Notes: generated by a model not told the origin, from the sequence alone. A stretch of 64,000 bases of DNA from Bacteroidota bacterium (GCA_963169345.1 CAUJCT010000027.1:62001-126000), one strand, 5' to 3'. Positions 1 through 12,316 are shown, counted from the stretch's first letter. Made by a program: numbers and translations.

Positions 1-996
1 CGCATATTGTTCGTATTCAACACCAGAGTAAGCTGCTACGAAGAACTCGGTAATGTAGGCCAAACCAACCATAGTACCAGTCAGCATAACTACTTTACAC
101 ATAGCTTCAAGGTGACCAATGGTGATGAAATCCTGATAGTTCATTACTTTACGTGCAATAACCAGTAGGGTTAATACCATACCGAAACCTGAGAAGATTG
201 CACCTGCAACGAAGTATGGAGGGAAGATGGTGGTGTGCCAACCCGGTACAACCGAAGTTGCAAAGTCCATGGATACAATGGTGTGTACAGACAATACAAG
301 CGGAGTAGAAATACCAGCAAGTACCAGTGATACAACTTCATATCTGTTCCAGGTTCTGACAGAACCGGTCCAGCCCATAGAGAAGAAATTATACCAGAAT
401 TTTCTTCCGGCAGTTTTAGCTCTGTCTCTTACTGTAGCGATATCCGGAATCAGACCCAAATACCAGAACACTAATGATACAGAGAAATAAGTTGAGATTG
501 CGAATACGTCCCAAAGCAAAGGAGAGTGGAAATTTACCCATAGAGAGCCGAATGCATTTGGCAAAGGGAATACCCAGTATCCTCCTACCCAGATACGACC
601 CATGTGGAAGAGCGGGAAAATAGCAGCGCACATTACCGCAAAGATTGTCATCGCTTCAGCAGAACGGTTAATGGACATTCTCCATTTTTGTCTGAAAAGC
701 AACAAAATCGCTGAGATAAGCGTACCGGCGTGACCGATACCAACCCAGAACACGAAGTTGGTGATATCCCAACCCCACTGAACCGATTTATTAAGACCCC
801 AGGTACCGATACCATAGGCCAAAGTAACTCCAAGAGATAATAACAGTAAGCCCAGGAATATTACTGAGAGAATGAAACCAACTGTCCATGAGGTAGTAGG
901 TTTGTTCTCAATCGGGCGACATATTTCGGTGGTAACATCGTGGAGGGTCTTATCACCGGTTACTAGCTGCGGTCTAATGACTGAATCGTGAATCAT
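1..996 (-). CDS. actC: NrfD/PsrC-like membrane subunit of alternative complex III (ActC), partial at window edge
   Basis: Minus-strand reading from ATG at 996 gives [30 protein letters not shown]... followed by multiple TM segments ([26 protein letters not shown]); lies directly downstream of actB. Confidence 0.88.
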   Translation of the reverse strand, partial: MIHDSVIRPQLVTGDKTLHDVTTEICRPIENKPTTSWTVGFILSVIFLGLLLLSLGVTLAYGIGTWGLNKSVQWGWDITNFVFWVGIGHAGTLISAILLLFRQKWRMSINRSAEAMTIFAVMCAAIFPLFHMGRIWVGGYWVFPLPNAFGSLWVNFHSPLLWDVFAISTYFSVSLVFWYLGLIPDIATVRDRAKTAGRKFWYNFFSMGWTGSVRTWNRYEVVSLVLAGISTPLVLSVHTIVSMDFATSVVPGWHTTIFPPYFVAGAIFSGFGMVLTLLVIARKVMNYQDFITIGHLEAMCKVVMLTGTMVGLAYITEFFVAAYSGVEYEQYA

Positions 997-1021
997 CTTT
1001 TGATTGTTATTTTTTAGGTAA

Positions 1022-4000
1022 TTATGCTTTTACTTTTTCAATGTCTCTCACTTTAACCATGTATTTCACGGCTGTTTGAGTGTTCAATTCTTCCAGAACT
1101 CTGTATGAACGTTCGTTCTTGAAGAGTTTGTGTACTTCGCTGTTAGGGTCGTTTACGTCACCGAATACGATTGCACCGGCAGGACAAGCACGCTGACAGG
1201 CAGTTTTAACTTCACCATCGTTCAGCTTGCGCTTTTCGCGTTTTGCTTTGGTTTTACCTGCCTGAATGCTTTGAACGCACATACTGCATTTCTCCATAAC
1301 CCCTCTGGTTCTTACAGTAACATCAGGATTGATGACCATTTTACCTAAGTCGTTGTTGAAATGGAAGTCGAAACGATCGTTATCATTGTATCTGAACCAG
1401 TTGAAACGTCTTACTTTATAAGGGCAGTTATTTGCGCAATATTTGGTACCGATACAACGGTTGTAAGTCATTTGGTTCAAACCTTCAGTAGAGTGGGTAG
1501 TTGCGAGTACAGGACAAACTGTTTCGCATGGAGCCTGACCGCAGTGCTGACACATCATTGGCTGGTGAACAACTTTTACATTTTCCCAGTATACATAAGA
1601 TTTGTCTTTGCCTTCTGCTTCCAGTTTATCCAATGCTTCCAATCCTTTTTCTTTGGTCACGTTCATATCTTCAAAATCACGTGATAAGAAAAGTTCATTT
1701 TTATAATCCACTCTGTTGCGGTTTTCGAAAGTGAAGTAGCGGTCGATACGCATCCAGTGCATCTCTCTTCTTCTTCTTACTTCGGCACGTCCAACAACCG
1801 GAACGTTGTTTTCGATGCTGCAACTCACTACGCAGGCACTGCAACCTGTACATGAGTTCAGGTCGATAGCCATTGCCCAGTGGTGATTAGGAGCGCCTTC
1901 TTTTTTGTACTCTTTAGTTTCCCAAAGTGTATATAAATGCGGTGCTTTTTTATCATTACCTGCTTTTGGGTTATCTTTAATTTCACCCAAAGTAGTTTCT
2001 CTTACGATATCTCTGCCCTCGATAGAATGGTGAGTTTGTGTCTGAGCCAGTTCATAAGAACCATCAATTTTGGTGATTTTTACACCATTGACAACATTGA
2101 CGTAAGAACCAGACTGGTACTGCATAAATGGATATGCATTTTTACCAATTGATTCAATTTCACCCTTCTCTCCTACTTTACCTTTTCTACCGTAACCAAC
2201 TGCAATACCGATGGTACCATTAGATTGACCAGGTTGAACAAATACAGGCATTCCTTTTAATGACACTTTATTGTAAGTTACATTAACCAGATCGCCATTT
2301 TTAATACCTTCTTTTTCTGCAAGTGCTTTAGGTAATGATACGTAGTTATCCCAGGTTACTTTACTCATAGGATCCGGAGTTTCCTGAATCCAAGGGTTGT
2401 TGCTGAGACTACCATCTTTAACTGAAACGTTTTGGTATAATACCAGGTCGATTTCGTCTTTTTTACCAACAGAGGCAGTAAGGTCGCTGACGATTGAGTT
2501 AAGCGCAACTGCCATAGCAGGTACCATGGTAGGTTTAGCTGCAACTGTGTAAACACCATCGTGCAGACACTTATTAAATGCATCATCAGAAGCTATACCC
2601 ATAGCAGCCCATTTAGACTTGATATAGAGATAGTAAACAGATGCAGAAAGTTTTTGATTGTAGATACCTTTATTTGCGAAAGGATCTGAAGTTTTGAATG
2701 CCTGACCCAACCAGGTTAGAATAGACTCCTGAGCCTGACGGGTTTTGAATACCGGAGAAATGGTAGGCTGACTCAACTGGTAAACACCTGCTTTAGGTTC
2801 AGCATCATTCCAAGACTCGAGGTAGTGATTATCTGGAGCGATATAGTTACAAAGCACTGCAGTTTCATCAGCTATACCAGCGAAAGAAACAGACAGTTTA
2901 GCTTTCTTCAACCCTTCTGCGATAGTTGCAGATTCAGGGTGAGAGTATACAGGATTTGCATTCCAGAAGATGACAGCCTGATAAGCGCCAGATTTCAAAT
3001 CATTGGCGAAGGCAGCCATATCAGAGTCGATACCTTTGAACTGGTTAGAGTTATTATCCAGATCGATGGTTGTGCCATAGTTACCCAGCATCATGTTGAT
3101 ACCATTCACTACCATTTGGATTTTAGGATTATTAGAACCTGAAATCACCATAGAGGCACCTTTCTCTTTCCAGAGCATTTGGGCAGTTTGCTGAATAGCA
3201 CCACCAGCAAGTTCGCCTGAAAGAGCGATTTGTATTTCAGGCTGGCCGGCCATTTTAGCAATAGCATTGTACAATGAAGTCATGTACACAGCTTCCTGAG
3301 AAGATTTCATTGGGAATCTGTAATCGGCATTGGTACCGGTCAGAGATAAGTTACTTTCGAAGATAACGGTTTTAAGCACTTTACCTTCTTTAGATATACC
3401 ATCCACTTTTCTTCTGTTAGACCAGGCTTTGGTAAACTCAACAGGAGAAATCCAGGTACCCAGGAAATCGGCCCCGAAGCTTACTACCACATTAGCTTTA
3501 TCGAAGTTATAGGAAGGGATGACTTGTTTACCGAAAGAATCGCGGTTAGCGGTTAAGATACCACTGTAGCTAACAGCATCATAAGTGATGTGATTGGCGT
3601 TGGTGTATTTAGTTTTAAAGTCATTGATAACTGCTAAACTGGAAGGACTGTGAATTGTACCGGTAACGATAGCAATTTTACCACCACCAGTTTGAACAGC
3701 ATTCAGACGGTTCACTACATCAGCATCCAGGTCGGCCCATTCAACTTTAGCCATAGAACCACCTTCAACTTTCACCGGGCCATCGAGGCGTTCGGTGTCG
3801 TATAGACCCAGGATAGAAGCCTGACCGGTAGAGCAAAGACCACCACCTGAAACAGGAGAATTGGCATTACCATCTACTTTAATAGGACGACCTTCACGGG
3901 TTTTTATAGTGATACCGCAAGCTGTAGAGCAGGCACCACAAGTTGAGTTGTAATAATTGGCATTACCAGGTGTAATCTCATCCGGTTTTACGAGATAAGG

Positions 4001-4231
4001 CACTACATTTCTGACAGGTGCTGTGTTACAGGCCGCAAGAGAAACTGCAGCGACGCTGAAACCGAAGAATTTCAGGAAATCTCTTCTATTGGCGCTAAGG
4101 CCCATGTTATTTTCACTGAAAACTTCATCTAAAGGCAATGGTTCGTTGAATTCATTCTTTTGGGAAGCCAAAAACTCTTTGGTTCTGAATAATTCTTCTT
4201 CGCCTTTCCAGTATAATTGTTTTTTTGCCAT
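1022..4231 (-). CDS. actB: Alternative complex III molybdopterin-oxidoreductase/Fe-S subunit (ActB), TAT-like N-terminus
   Basis: 1069 aa; [21 protein letters not shown] signal; C-terminal ferredoxin-type clusters [38 protein letters not shown]. Confidence 0.9.
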   Translation of the reverse strand: MAKKQLYWKGEEELFRTKEFLASQKNEFNEPLPLDEVFSENNMGLSANRRDFLKFFGFSVAAVSLAACNTAPVRNVVPYLVKPDEITPGNANYYNSTCGACSTACGITIKTREGRPIKVDGNANSPVSGGGLCSTGQASILGLYDTERLDGPVKVEGGSMAKVEWADLDADVVNRLNAVQTGGGKIAIVTGTIHSPSSLAVINDFKTKYTNANHITYDAVSYSGILTANRDSFGKQVIPSYNFDKANVVVSFGADFLGTWISPVEFTKAWSNRRKVDGISKEGKVLKTVIFESNLSLTGTNADYRFPMKSSQEAVYMTSLYNAIAKMAGQPEIQIALSGELAGGAIQQTAQMLWKEKGASMVISGSNNPKIQMVVNGINMMLGNYGTTIDLDNNSNQFKGIDSDMAAFANDLKSGAYQAVIFWNANPVYSHPESATIAEGLKKAKLSVSFAGIADETAVLCNYIAPDNHYLESWNDAEPKAGVYQLSQPTISPVFKTRQAQESILTWLGQAFKTSDPFANKGIYNQKLSASVYYLYIKSKWAAMGIASDDAFNKCLHDGVYTVAAKPTMVPAMAVALNSIVSDLTASVGKKDEIDLVLYQNVSVKDGSLSNNPWIQETPDPMSKVTWDNYVSLPKALAEKEGIKNGDLVNVTYNKVSLKGMPVFVQPGQSNGTIGIAVGYGRKGKVGEKGEIESIGKNAYPFMQYQSGSYVNVVNGVKITKIDGSYELAQTQTHHSIEGRDIVRETTLGEIKDNPKAGNDKKAPHLYTLWETKEYKKEGAPNHHWAMAIDLNSCTGCSACVVSCSIENNVPVVGRAEVRRRREMHWMRIDRYFTFENRNRVDYKNELFLSRDFEDMNVTKEKGLEALDKLEAEGKDKSYVYWENVKVVHQPMMCQHCGQAPCETVCPVLATTHSTEGLNQMTYNRCIGTKYCANNCPYKVRRFNWFRYNDNDRFDFHFNNDLGKMVINPDVTVRTRGVMEKCSMCVQSIQAGKTKAKREKRKLNDGEVKTACQRACPAGAIVFGDVNDPNSEVHKLFKNERSYRVLEELNTQTAVKYMVKVRDIEKVKA

Positions 4232-4267
4232 TGTTTATAATTAGCCTTTATAATCTTTTATGTAATA

Positions 4268-5623
4268 TTAATAGTGACATTTAGAGCATTCCAGAGCACC
4301 GTTTTCGGCAGGAGAAATGCTGATTTTACCATCTTTAGTAAAGTACTTGCTGTAAACAGAATTCTTGTTGTCTTTTTCAGCTTTGATTTTAGCATGGAGT
4401 TTTTCGTAGTAAGGATTGTTCTCCACATCGATCTTTCTTTCTTTGTGGCAATTGATACACCAGCCCATTTGCAGGGTAGCGTACTGTTGAACCACTTCCA
4501 TTTCCTGGATAGGACCGTGACAAGTCTGACAAGTTAAACCGGCACCTTTTACGTGCATACTGTGGTTAAAGAATGCGTGGTCAGGCAGATTGTGAATTCT
4601 TATCCAACGGATTGGTTTTGGATGCTCTCCATATTTACCTGACTCAACATCGTAGTCCATAGCAGCATATATTTTTTTGATTTCAGGAGATACTTCACCA
4701 TTGTACTTGTCACGTAACTGAACGCCTTTGTGGCAGTTCATACAAGTATTTAAACTAGGTACGCTTGCTTGTTTAGAATATTCAGCAGTTGAGTGACAGT
4801 ATTTACAATCTATCTGTAAATCACCAGCGTGTAATTTGTGAGAGTATTTAATTGGTTGTTCAGGAGCATATCCTTGTTGCACAGCTACTTCAGTTACACC
4901 AAAATAGAAACCATAAGATGCAAGTGCCAGCAATACAACAACACCAATACCCAATTTCATGATGGTTGGGTTCACCCATTTTCTGAATGCAGCAGCTTTA
5001 GGATTTACTTCAGCAACTTCTTCAGTAGTACCTGTCATTTCGTTATAAGAATTCTTCAGAGAGTTCTTGGTTCTGCGAAGAACAAGCAACACCACCAATA
5101 AAATAACTATAAGGAAAAGCAGGATATACAAAGTAGACTCGCTGTAGAAATTAGCTTTAGGTTCTGCTTCTGCAACTGTACCTGGCTTAGGAGCCGGAGC
5201 TTTCCATTCTTTGAAATAAGCAATTACGTTTTTAACCTGATCTTCAGTTAAAGACTCAAAGTTGTTCATCACAACTTTATTGTACTCATTGAAAATTGCA
5301 ATAGCGTCTTTATCGCCGCTTGCTCTCAATTTCTCGTTGTTTCTAATCCATTTGACCAACCACTCATCTGACCTTCTGGTGTGTACTTCTTTCAAAGCAG
5401 GACCGGTCATCTTGTTCTGCATATCGTGACAAGAAGTACAATTGGCTTTGAAAAGTTTTTCACCCTCCAGGGCAGCTGCTGACATACCACCATCTTGCGC
5501 AAACGCAGATGTGGTTAAGAATGTCAAATTGAAAAGGGCCGTTAGGGCAAAAGCGAATGCTCTTACTTTCAGATTACTTTTAGATAGGTGTTTAACCATG
5601 TGTTTATGACTGAAAAATGACAA
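4268..5623 (-). CDS. actA: Multiheme cytochrome c subunit of alternative complex III (ActA-like) with N-terminal monoheme cytochrome c domain
   Basis: Six CxxCH motifs: CTSCH, CKYCH, CMNCH, CQTCH, CINCH, CSKCH; adjacent to actB. Confidence 0.88.
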   Translation of the reverse strand: MSFFSHKHMVKHLSKSNLKVRAFAFALTALFNLTFLTTSAFAQDGGMSAAALEGEKLFKANCTSCHDMQNKMTGPALKEVHTRRSDEWLVKWIRNNEKLRASGDKDAIAIFNEYNKVVMNNFESLTEDQVKNVIAYFKEWKAPAPKPGTVAEAEPKANFYSESTLYILLFLIVILLVVLLVLRRTKNSLKNSYNEMTGTTEEVAEVNPKAAAFRKWVNPTIMKLGIGVVVLLALASYGFYFGVTEVAVQQGYAPEQPIKYSHKLHAGDLQIDCKYCHSTAEYSKQASVPSLNTCMNCHKGVQLRDKYNGEVSPEIKKIYAAMDYDVESGKYGEHPKPIRWIRIHNLPDHAFFNHSMHVKGAGLTCQTCHGPIQEMEVVQQYATLQMGWCINCHKERKIDVENNPYYEKLHAKIKAEKDNKNSVYSKYFTKDGKISISPAENGALECSKCHY

Positions 5624-5783
5624 TACTAATTAGTCCGCAAATATATTGACATATTGTGCAATGTAAAAAGTATTTATTAACAATTCTTTCAATTTAGAAT
5701 TGTTCTAATCAAAAATTACAATAATATGATTTACAATTATGTATAAACGATTTCGTATAATAAAAAAAGACCCGCAAAAACTA

Positions 5784-6701
5784 TTATTGTACAAGTAATT
5801 TTTCTGTAAAAATTTCACTTCCAATTTTAATAACTAGAACATAAAGTCCCTTGTGCATTTCAGTCTTAAATTGTCCGTTGTTACTCTCTGCATTATAGTC
5901 AAAAGACGTGACTAATTTGCCATTGACATCATAGATTTCAATACTTGCATCGCTTTCGGAATTAAAAGTAAAACCCTCTGATTGCTGAAAAAACTTATAC
6001 TTAGTGAAAACAATATTTTGAACATGTGACCAATTTTTTGGTTTAAAAATATAGACCTGTCCCTCGTATGGATATTCCGAAATTCCATCGAATGAACTGT
6101 TTTGTTCTTCAAGTACAGGTGAATTATTAGAACCCCCTACCCCATAACTATAAACTCCATCGGCATCATCCAGCCCTATAACAAATGAGGTATATTTAGG
6201 ATCTGTAATTGTCTTTGGTCCAAAGTGAATTTCAATTCTGTTATCAGCTTCATAAAACCATAACTGAACATTTAACACGTATTCGAATGAGGAAGAAGTA
6301 CTGGCCTCATGCACATTTTTATACTGAACTTTAAGTATTCTACTGCCAATATTGCCAAATACATCAAAGGTGATGGGTGATTTGCTTATATCTAAATCCT
6401 CAGGAATAAAATCGTGTAAACCAAAATACATCATATCCAGACCTGTATCTGTGAAATAAACGCCATAAAATGTGATGTATATATTATTGTATGCCCGGTC
6501 GAAGTACCTAAACGCGAAAGGCAAAGTAATCATTTGACTGGAATCCCAGGCTGAACCTGACACATTAGTACCACCGTTAAATTCAGTATAATTTGAAGTG
6601 GCTGTATCCAGCTCATATAACATTTGAGCTTTCAAAGTGCTTCCAATAAGAAGCATAAAAATTAGTAGTGATTTTTTCATAAGCTGATGTGTTGAGACCA
6701 C
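5784..6701 (-). CDS. Secreted protein with T9SS type A C-terminal sorting domain
   Basis: N-terminal signal (MKKSLLIFMLLIGSTLKAQ) and C-terminus SIEIYDVNGKLVTSFDYNAESNNGQFKTEMHKGLYVLVIKIGSEIFTEKLLVQ. Confidence 0.78.
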   Translation of the reverse strand: MVSTHQLMKKSLLIFMLLIGSTLKAQMLYELDTATSNYTEFNGGTNVSGSAWDSSQMITLPFAFRYFDRAYNNIYITFYGVYFTDTGLDMMYFGLHDFIPEDLDISKSPITFDVFGNIGSRILKVQYKNVHEASTSSSFEYVLNVQLWFYEADNRIEIHFGPKTITDPKYTSFVIGLDDADGVYSYGVGGSNNSPVLEEQNSSFDGISEYPYEGQVYIFKPKNWSHVQNIVFTKYKFFQQSEGFTFNSESDASIEIYDVNGKLVTSFDYNAESNNGQFKTEMHKGLYVLVIKIGSEIFTEKLLVQ

Positions 6702-6836
6702 AAATGTATGAAAAAGCTTAAATTGAATAGATTTAGATTTTAAAAATTAAAACTTAAACCCTAAACTAAATAAAAATTTGAATACTGATCGGAGAAAAAA
6801 AAAGATATCAGGTAATCTGAATGTAAGTCAAGCTGC

Positions 6837-9800
6837 TTAAGGCATAACCGTCACAGTACCTTTCTGGGTATAGAACTTCCCATCCCATCCTTTGTAAGTC
6901 ACTATCCAAACAAAGACATCATTCATCGCAGACTGTCCTCTGGTAACACCGTCCCACTGATTGCCTTTGAAATCGCTGTCCCAGACTTTTTCACCCCATC
7001 GGTTATATACCTGCATTCTGAATTCTTTCACGAAGGCATGAGTAAATCCCCATTCATCGTTATACGTATCATTATTGGGGCTGAAGGCATTTGGAACAAA
7101 AACCATTGGTGGTTGAATGAGCACTATTTCATTGGAAAGACTATTGGCATTGTATCCTTGCAGGCTATCATTAACACCTTCAAATGCTCTGACTGCATAA
7201 AAGTAGGCTCCCCACCAGAGGTCGAGTTCATCATCATGGTGAGTGCGCATCAGATTGGTATTGACCAGAAATCTCAAATCACCGGTATCTACTCTTCTGA
7301 CCAATTCGTAATTTCTGACACCTCCCACCCAACTTCGGTAAGGCGACCAGGCCAGGTCAAAAAACAAATGCCCAACCTCGCCTTTTAACACAACGTTACA
7401 AGCTTCATTGCTGGGCTTACTGGTATGACCACATCTGTCATTCACGCCAATACGATAAACATAACTTCTTTCTGCAACTTTAACATTGTAATCATTAAAA
7501 GAAGTATCGTTGATATCAAATATTGTCTTGATTAATCTGTAACCAACGGCCTGATCTCCAATATTATCTGCTCTGAATACATCATAGGATTCAAAATCCT
7601 CTTCAATGCTTTTGAACCAATTTACCTGAACAGCTTTATTCTCAAAAACTGTCGCATAATGGATATATGTTGAGTCGATTGGTGTATTAAATTCTTTAGT
7701 CGTATTGACTCTCAAACCCGCGTCATAAGCTTTACCGCAGATATTATATCCTATCATGTAATAACTCACATTAAAAGTACGGGCATCTACACCAGGTTTA
7801 TCTTTAAACTTACCAGATTGATGAGAATATATAGTGTCAAGCGTTTTAACAGAACCATTAGGATTAATTCGTTTGAGCAATACGTATTTGAAGTATTTGT
7901 TTTTGGGGAACGAATCCCATTCGAGGTTAACGGAACCATCTTCGTTAAAGTTGATGCAGTATGTTTCAGGCGTGAGAGACAATGGAGGGTCTTTCACCAG
8001 GATTTTAATCAGCGCTTTATTACTATCTTGGGTCGGGCATCCCTGGTCGTAAACTTTAACATATAATTTAATTGTATCTAAACCTGCGTGCTGACAACCC
8101 GGATAAAAGACTATATTGGCACGAATAGCATTTTTGCCATTGACACGTGTTAAGCTTTTAATAAAAGGCAGAGGTTTAGGGAAATCAGGATCTTTAAAAA
8201 AATCGCCTTCCAGCACCAGTTTCAAAGAGTCAGTTCTGTCAGGGTCGCTGACTTCATAAAGAAAATTGATTGTATCCGTTGCAAGAACTTCAATAAAAGT
8301 ATCCTTAGCTATTGGTTTCCTGTTCAGGTTTTCAAAATCGAATTTAAAGAGGGCATTATTGCAATTAAATGAGTTATTTGTGCGGCTCCAGGCACCGGGA
8401 GTAGTTGGGAAAAGACTATTTCCACCACAGCCTGCACAAACAGATTGATACACGACTCCTTTTTTATCAAAACGACTGGTACCGCCATCTACGTGTTCGT
8501 GAGCAGTTGCACTAAATGTACTTATACCACCCATATAAGTGGCATATTGCAATTCTGAGAAATTCTTACTGAATACAGCAAGATAAAAGTCATCCCCATC
8601 TGTACTAGTCTGAAAAGCATTGGAAGTAATAGGCATACCGCTTGTACCACCACCTACAAAATCACCCAGATTAATACCACCCCATCCTGAAATGAATATT
8701 CTCTCACATTCATCAATGAGCAGAGCAGTTGGAGAAATATCCGGTCTTTGTTTGCCTTTTCTTCCAAATGTAGTTTGAATTTCTATGGCCGATAAATTCA
8801 AATCCAGTTTCTTGAGAAACATTCTTGAATCGTCTATACCATAAACTTCCGGTGACATTGAATGTCTTCCATCAGACTGACCGTAAACGAATGGTTTGCC
8901 ATATTTATCAACTTTTATTAAATAACATTGATCGTAGGATGAAGTACCGATAAAAGTATAAGCCATCAGACCAAAGCTATTAATATCCAGTCGCAGAATA
9001 TAACCATCCGCTCTGCCACCATTATTGGTTCTTGTCATACCCGAAGCTGAATAGCCAAAACTTGTTGTATTGGTACCACCTGTTACATATAAATCACTGT
9101 GTGTTCCCAAGTCCATACTGTATGCTGCATCATCTCCATCGCCTCCAATATATGAAGCAAACAACATGGTTGACAAATCTGCACTCAGTTTAAAAACACA
9201 GCCATCCTGACCACCACCATAGGTATCGTCGAAAGCATTCAGAAGCGGAAAGTCCGAAGACATGGTAGATGTAGCTACGTAGACATCATTATTGGCATCC
9301 ACAATTACTTCACCTCTAAAATCATCTGCATAATTATACAACAACTGACTCACATTACCGGATGGTCTGTCACCGTTTAGTCCGTCGTAACTTGTACCAC
9401 CTACAAAAGTTCCGGCCAATAACTGAGTACCATTCCCTGAAAATTTGACGACAAAAATATCCGACTTGCCATTGTAGATAGCATCAAACGAAGGAGTGAT
9501 ACCGATAGGAAAATCTGAAGATTTGGTAGAACCCATAACGATGAGGTTATCGTTGTCATCCACAATCATACTGTGAGGCTGATCATTCGAAAAAGCACCA
9601 CCGAGGTAAGTACAGAAAAGCAAAGATTTGCCATCAGGCGCATAAACAGTAATACCACAATCTCTTTGAACATACCCGATCTTTTCCAGTTCGATATTAC
9701 CACCGGCAAAATTTCTCTGGAAAGCCCCGGTTGTAGTTGGAAATCCCACATCAAAAACTGTCCCTCCGGCAATACCTCTTCCTTTGCTGTCGTAGGTAGC

Positions 9801-10574
9801 AGTATAACCAAAATTATCTGCCTGAGAACCTGAATAACTCGAAAAAACGAGAACAGGGTCAATAACAATTGTAGAACCAGCATGCCTTTTAGACCCGAGT
9901 TCAAACTTCATGATATTGCCTTCAAGCACATAAGCTGAGTTGATGACAGATTCAGAATTGTTTTTTGATTCGTATACATAAGGTTTCAATTCTTTTATGA
10001 TACCAAAACGGGTTTTAATATTGAGCTCTCCGTCTTTGATAAATACTGAATCTGCGCCTTCGTATTGAATTTTGATTTGATTGTAATCACCACCAGGTCT
10101 GACAATAAAATTGTATTTCAGGCTGCCATTAATTTCCTTGAATTCAAAATCAATATTGGGGTAAATATTGCTTACATACATCCCATTATGAGCATATATC
10201 TCAGACTTCCAACGAAGTGGATTGTTTCCCTGAAAGAAATTATAATACTCGGTAGATTGTCCGATTCCACTGTAAACAGCCTCCGGGTTAGCCCCAAGAA
10301 ATTTAACACGAATACCATGCATATCTAACTGACCATCGAAATTGTGATGGTGTTGGGCTTCATAAATCTGGTTGGCATCGTAAAAGAGATAATCCAGTTG
10401 TCCTTTGGAAACAAATAATTTGCAGGATTTCAAATCTGCTCTGAATAAATAGGTATCCTCCCATTGTCCTTTATTGGGCAACAGCTTGAATTGTGCGGTC
10501 AGCTGACTTGTAAGAAACAGTAAGCCAGACAAGACCAAGAGATATCTCAACACTCCAGTCAAAAGAACACTCAA
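6837..10574 (-). CDS. Large secreted protein with SBBP-like repeats and gliding-motility-associated (T9SS type B) C-terminal domain
   Basis: 1245 aa; C-terminus FVPNAFSPNNDTYNDEW...VYNRWGEKVWDSDFKGNQWDGV...YTQKGTVTVMP. Confidence 0.87.
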   Translation of the reverse strand: MSVLLTGVLRYLLVLSGLLFLTSQLTAQFKLLPNKGQWEDTYLFRADLKSCKLFVSKGQLDYLFYDANQIYEAQHHHNFDGQLDMHGIRVKFLGANPEAVYSGIGQSTEYYNFFQGNNPLRWKSEIYAHNGMYVSNIYPNIDFEFKEINGSLKYNFIVRPGGDYNQIKIQYEGADSVFIKDGELNIKTRFGIIKELKPYVYESKNNSESVINSAYVLEGNIMKFELGSKRHAGSTIVIDPVLVFSSYSGSQADNFGYTATYDSKGRGIAGGTVFDVGFPTTTGAFQRNFAGGNIELEKIGYVQRDCGITVYAPDGKSLLFCTYLGGAFSNDQPHSMIVDDNDNLIVMGSTKSSDFPIGITPSFDAIYNGKSDIFVVKFSGNGTQLLAGTFVGGTSYDGLNGDRPSGNVSQLLYNYADDFRGEVIVDANNDVYVATSTMSSDFPLLNAFDDTYGGGQDGCVFKLSADLSTMLFASYIGGDGDDAAYSMDLGTHSDLYVTGGTNTTSFGYSASGMTRTNNGGRADGYILRLDINSFGLMAYTFIGTSSYDQCYLIKVDKYGKPFVYGQSDGRHSMSPEVYGIDDSRMFLKKLDLNLSAIEIQTTFGRKGKQRPDISPTALLIDECERIFISGWGGINLGDFVGGGTSGMPITSNAFQTSTDGDDFYLAVFSKNFSELQYATYMGGISTFSATAHEHVDGGTSRFDKKGVVYQSVCAGCGGNSLFPTTPGAWSRTNNSFNCNNALFKFDFENLNRKPIAKDTFIEVLATDTINFLYEVSDPDRTDSLKLVLEGDFFKDPDFPKPLPFIKSLTRVNGKNAIRANIVFYPGCQHAGLDTIKLYVKVYDQGCPTQDSNKALIKILVKDPPLSLTPETYCINFNEDGSVNLEWDSFPKNKYFKYVLLKRINPNGSVKTLDTIYSHQSGKFKDKPGVDARTFNVSYYMIGYNICGKAYDAGLRVNTTKEFNTPIDSTYIHYATVFENKAVQVNWFKSIEEDFESYDVFRADNIGDQAVGYRLIKTIFDINDTSFNDYNVKVAERSYVYRIGVNDRCGHTSKPSNEACNVVLKGEVGHLFFDLAWSPYRSWVGGVRNYELVRRVDTGDLRFLVNTNLMRTHHDDELDLWWGAYFYAVRAFEGVNDSLQGYNANSLSNEIVLIQPPMVFVPNAFSPNNDTYNDEWGFTHAFVKEFRMQVYNRWGEKVWDSDFKGNQWDGVTRGQSAMNDVFVWIVTYKGWDGKFYTQKGTVTVMP

Positions 10575-10663
10575 ATATACGGAATTTAAAACACTTTATT
10601 GTTTAGACGAAATAATATGACAAGATGTTGCATTGATTTGAAATAAAATTAAATAGATACAAC

Positions 10664-10671
10664 TAATTTTG
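10664..10671 (+). promoter_or_regulatory. -7 element TAATTTTG of a Bacteroidota-type promoter for fmt
   Basis: TAATTTTG matches TAnnTTTG, ~10 nt before ATG at 10681, with TTTG upstream. The track start TTG at 10669 lies inside this element. Confidence 0.5.
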
Positions 10672-10680
10672 CAGCCTTTG

Positions 10681-11595
10681 ATGGATAAATCTTCTCTTCG
10701 CATAGTTTTTTTTGGCACGCCTGATTTTGCCGTTGCTTCTTTACAAGCAGTAGTTGCGGCAGGTTATCAGGTAGTAGCAGTAGTGACAGCTCCTGATAAA
10801 GCTTCCGGAAGGGGGCTAAAAATCCAAAGTCCTCCTGTAAAAATTGCTGCCCAATCTTTAGGTATACCAGTTTTGCAACCTGAAAAACTCAAGTCACCAG
10901 AATTCATTGAAACACTCAAAAGTTTCCATGCAGATTTACAAATTGTCATCGCTTTCAGAATGCTGCCTGAAATTGTATGGAATATGCCAAAAATGGGAAC
11001 GTTTAATTTACATGCCAGTTTATTACCTGCGTACAGAGGAGCTGCTCCAATCAATCATGTCATCATCAATGGTGAAACAGAAACAGGAGTAAGCACATTT
11101 TTCCTTCAGCACGCAATAGACACCGGCAATATACTGCTACAGGAAAAAGTTAAGATTGATTCAAATGACAATGCGGGCAGTTTGCATGACAAATTGATGG
11201 AGATTGGTTCAAAACTGGTAGTTAAAACACTCGATGCCATACTGTCAAACACAACTCAAGCAATACCACAGCCTCAGGGAGAATTTCCGGAAGCTCCAAA
11301 AATTTTCACGGAAACATGCTTCATCAATTGGCATCAACCTGCTTTGGTTGTACACAATCTCGTCAGAGGACTATCGCCCTACCCTGCTGCATTTACAGAA
11401 TTTAATGGTAAAAAACTCAAAGTTTTTGAAACCAAACTGACTGATGAAAAATCGGAAAACAGTGGCATCATCCAGGCAGATGAACAAGGTCGACTGATGG
11501 CACATTGCAGCGACTTTAAACTCGAATTACTTTCGGTTCAACCTGAAGGTAAAAAAAGAATGAGTGCTAAAGACTTTCTAAACGGACTGCGTTAG
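10681..11595 (+). CDS. fmt: Methionyl-tRNA formyltransferase
   Basis: MDKSSLRIVFFGTPDFAVASLQAV...; LHASLLPAYRGAAPINHVIINGETETGVS. Start set at ATG 10681 rather than TTG 10669. Confidence 0.93.
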   Translation: MDKSSLRIVFFGTPDFAVASLQAVVAAGYQVVAVVTAPDKASGRGLKIQSPPVKIAAQSLGIPVLQPEKLKSPEFIETLKSFHADLQIVIAFRMLPEIVWNMPKMGTFNLHASLLPAYRGAAPINHVIINGETETGVSTFFLQHAIDTGNILLQEKVKIDSNDNAGSLHDKLMEIGSKLVVKTLDAILSNTTQAIPQPQGEFPEAPKIFTETCFINWHQPALVVHNLVRGLSPYPAAFTEFNGKKLKVFETKLTDEKSENSGIIQADEQGRLMAHCSDFKLELLSVQPEGKKRMSAKDFLNGLR

Positions 11596-12083
11596 TTCAG
11601 TTCTCTTTGAATTAATTTTTGAACCTGTTCATTGTTCCAATCGATACCTTCAACTGTTTTTCTGAGCAGCTGACCTTGTTTGCCAAACAAATAAGTTGTT
11701 GGAAATGCCCTGACTCCCAAGTCTTTTTTTAGCCCTTTGTCACTGTGATAAATTTTCACTGAAGGCTGGAACTTGTCAATAAACATCTGAATTTTTTCAG
11801 TTGGTTCGTCTGTAATCAGCAATACTTCAAGATTTTCAGAGCCAAACTTTTCCTGTAATGCAGCCAGTTGTGGTTGTTCTTTCACACAGTCACTGCACCA
11901 GGTTTGAAAATACGAAATGATATAGACTTTCCCATCCAGAGTTGCCGGGTCAAAAACTTGTCCGTTGATATCCGTCATAACTGGCAAGTCGGGATAACTG
12001 ACCGACTTCATATATCTGATAATAAAAAAGGAAGCAAACAATGCCAATATCAAGGCAATCAGTAACAGGGACTTAATTTTCAC
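11592..12083 (-). CDS. TlpA/ResA-like thioredoxin-fold protein
   Basis: N-terminal TM anchor; YFQTWCSDCVKEQPQL active-site CxxC; FPTTYLFGKQG. Confidence 0.83.
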   Translation of the reverse strand: MKIKSLLLIALILALFASFFIIRYMKSVSYPDLPVMTDINGQVFDPATLDGKVYIISYFQTWCSDCVKEQPQLAALQEKFGSENLEVLLITDEPTEKIQMFIDKFQPSVKIYHSDKGLKKDLGVRAFPTTYLFGKQGQLLRKTVEGIDWNNEQVQKLIQRELN

Positions 12084-12316
12084 ATTGCGAAGATAAATCA
12101 GAATTACAGGGAAAATTTTTCAAATTATCCCCTTATGACAAGTTAAAAATCACATACGAAACAATTTTTAAAATCATTGTAAAACAAGCTTTTAAATACA
12201 TAATTTAGAAATTTTAACGGTGATACATTTCTTTAAATATTGAAAACCGCTTTTTATCGAAAAATGCATTTAAATTATGATAATATGAATAATTTGCGGC
12301 AATAAATTTCATTTAG

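Noticed and set aside
9566-9904. Minus-strand 112-aa ORF in alternate frame
   Set aside because: Lies inside the 1245-aa gliding protein gene in another frame; no independent support.
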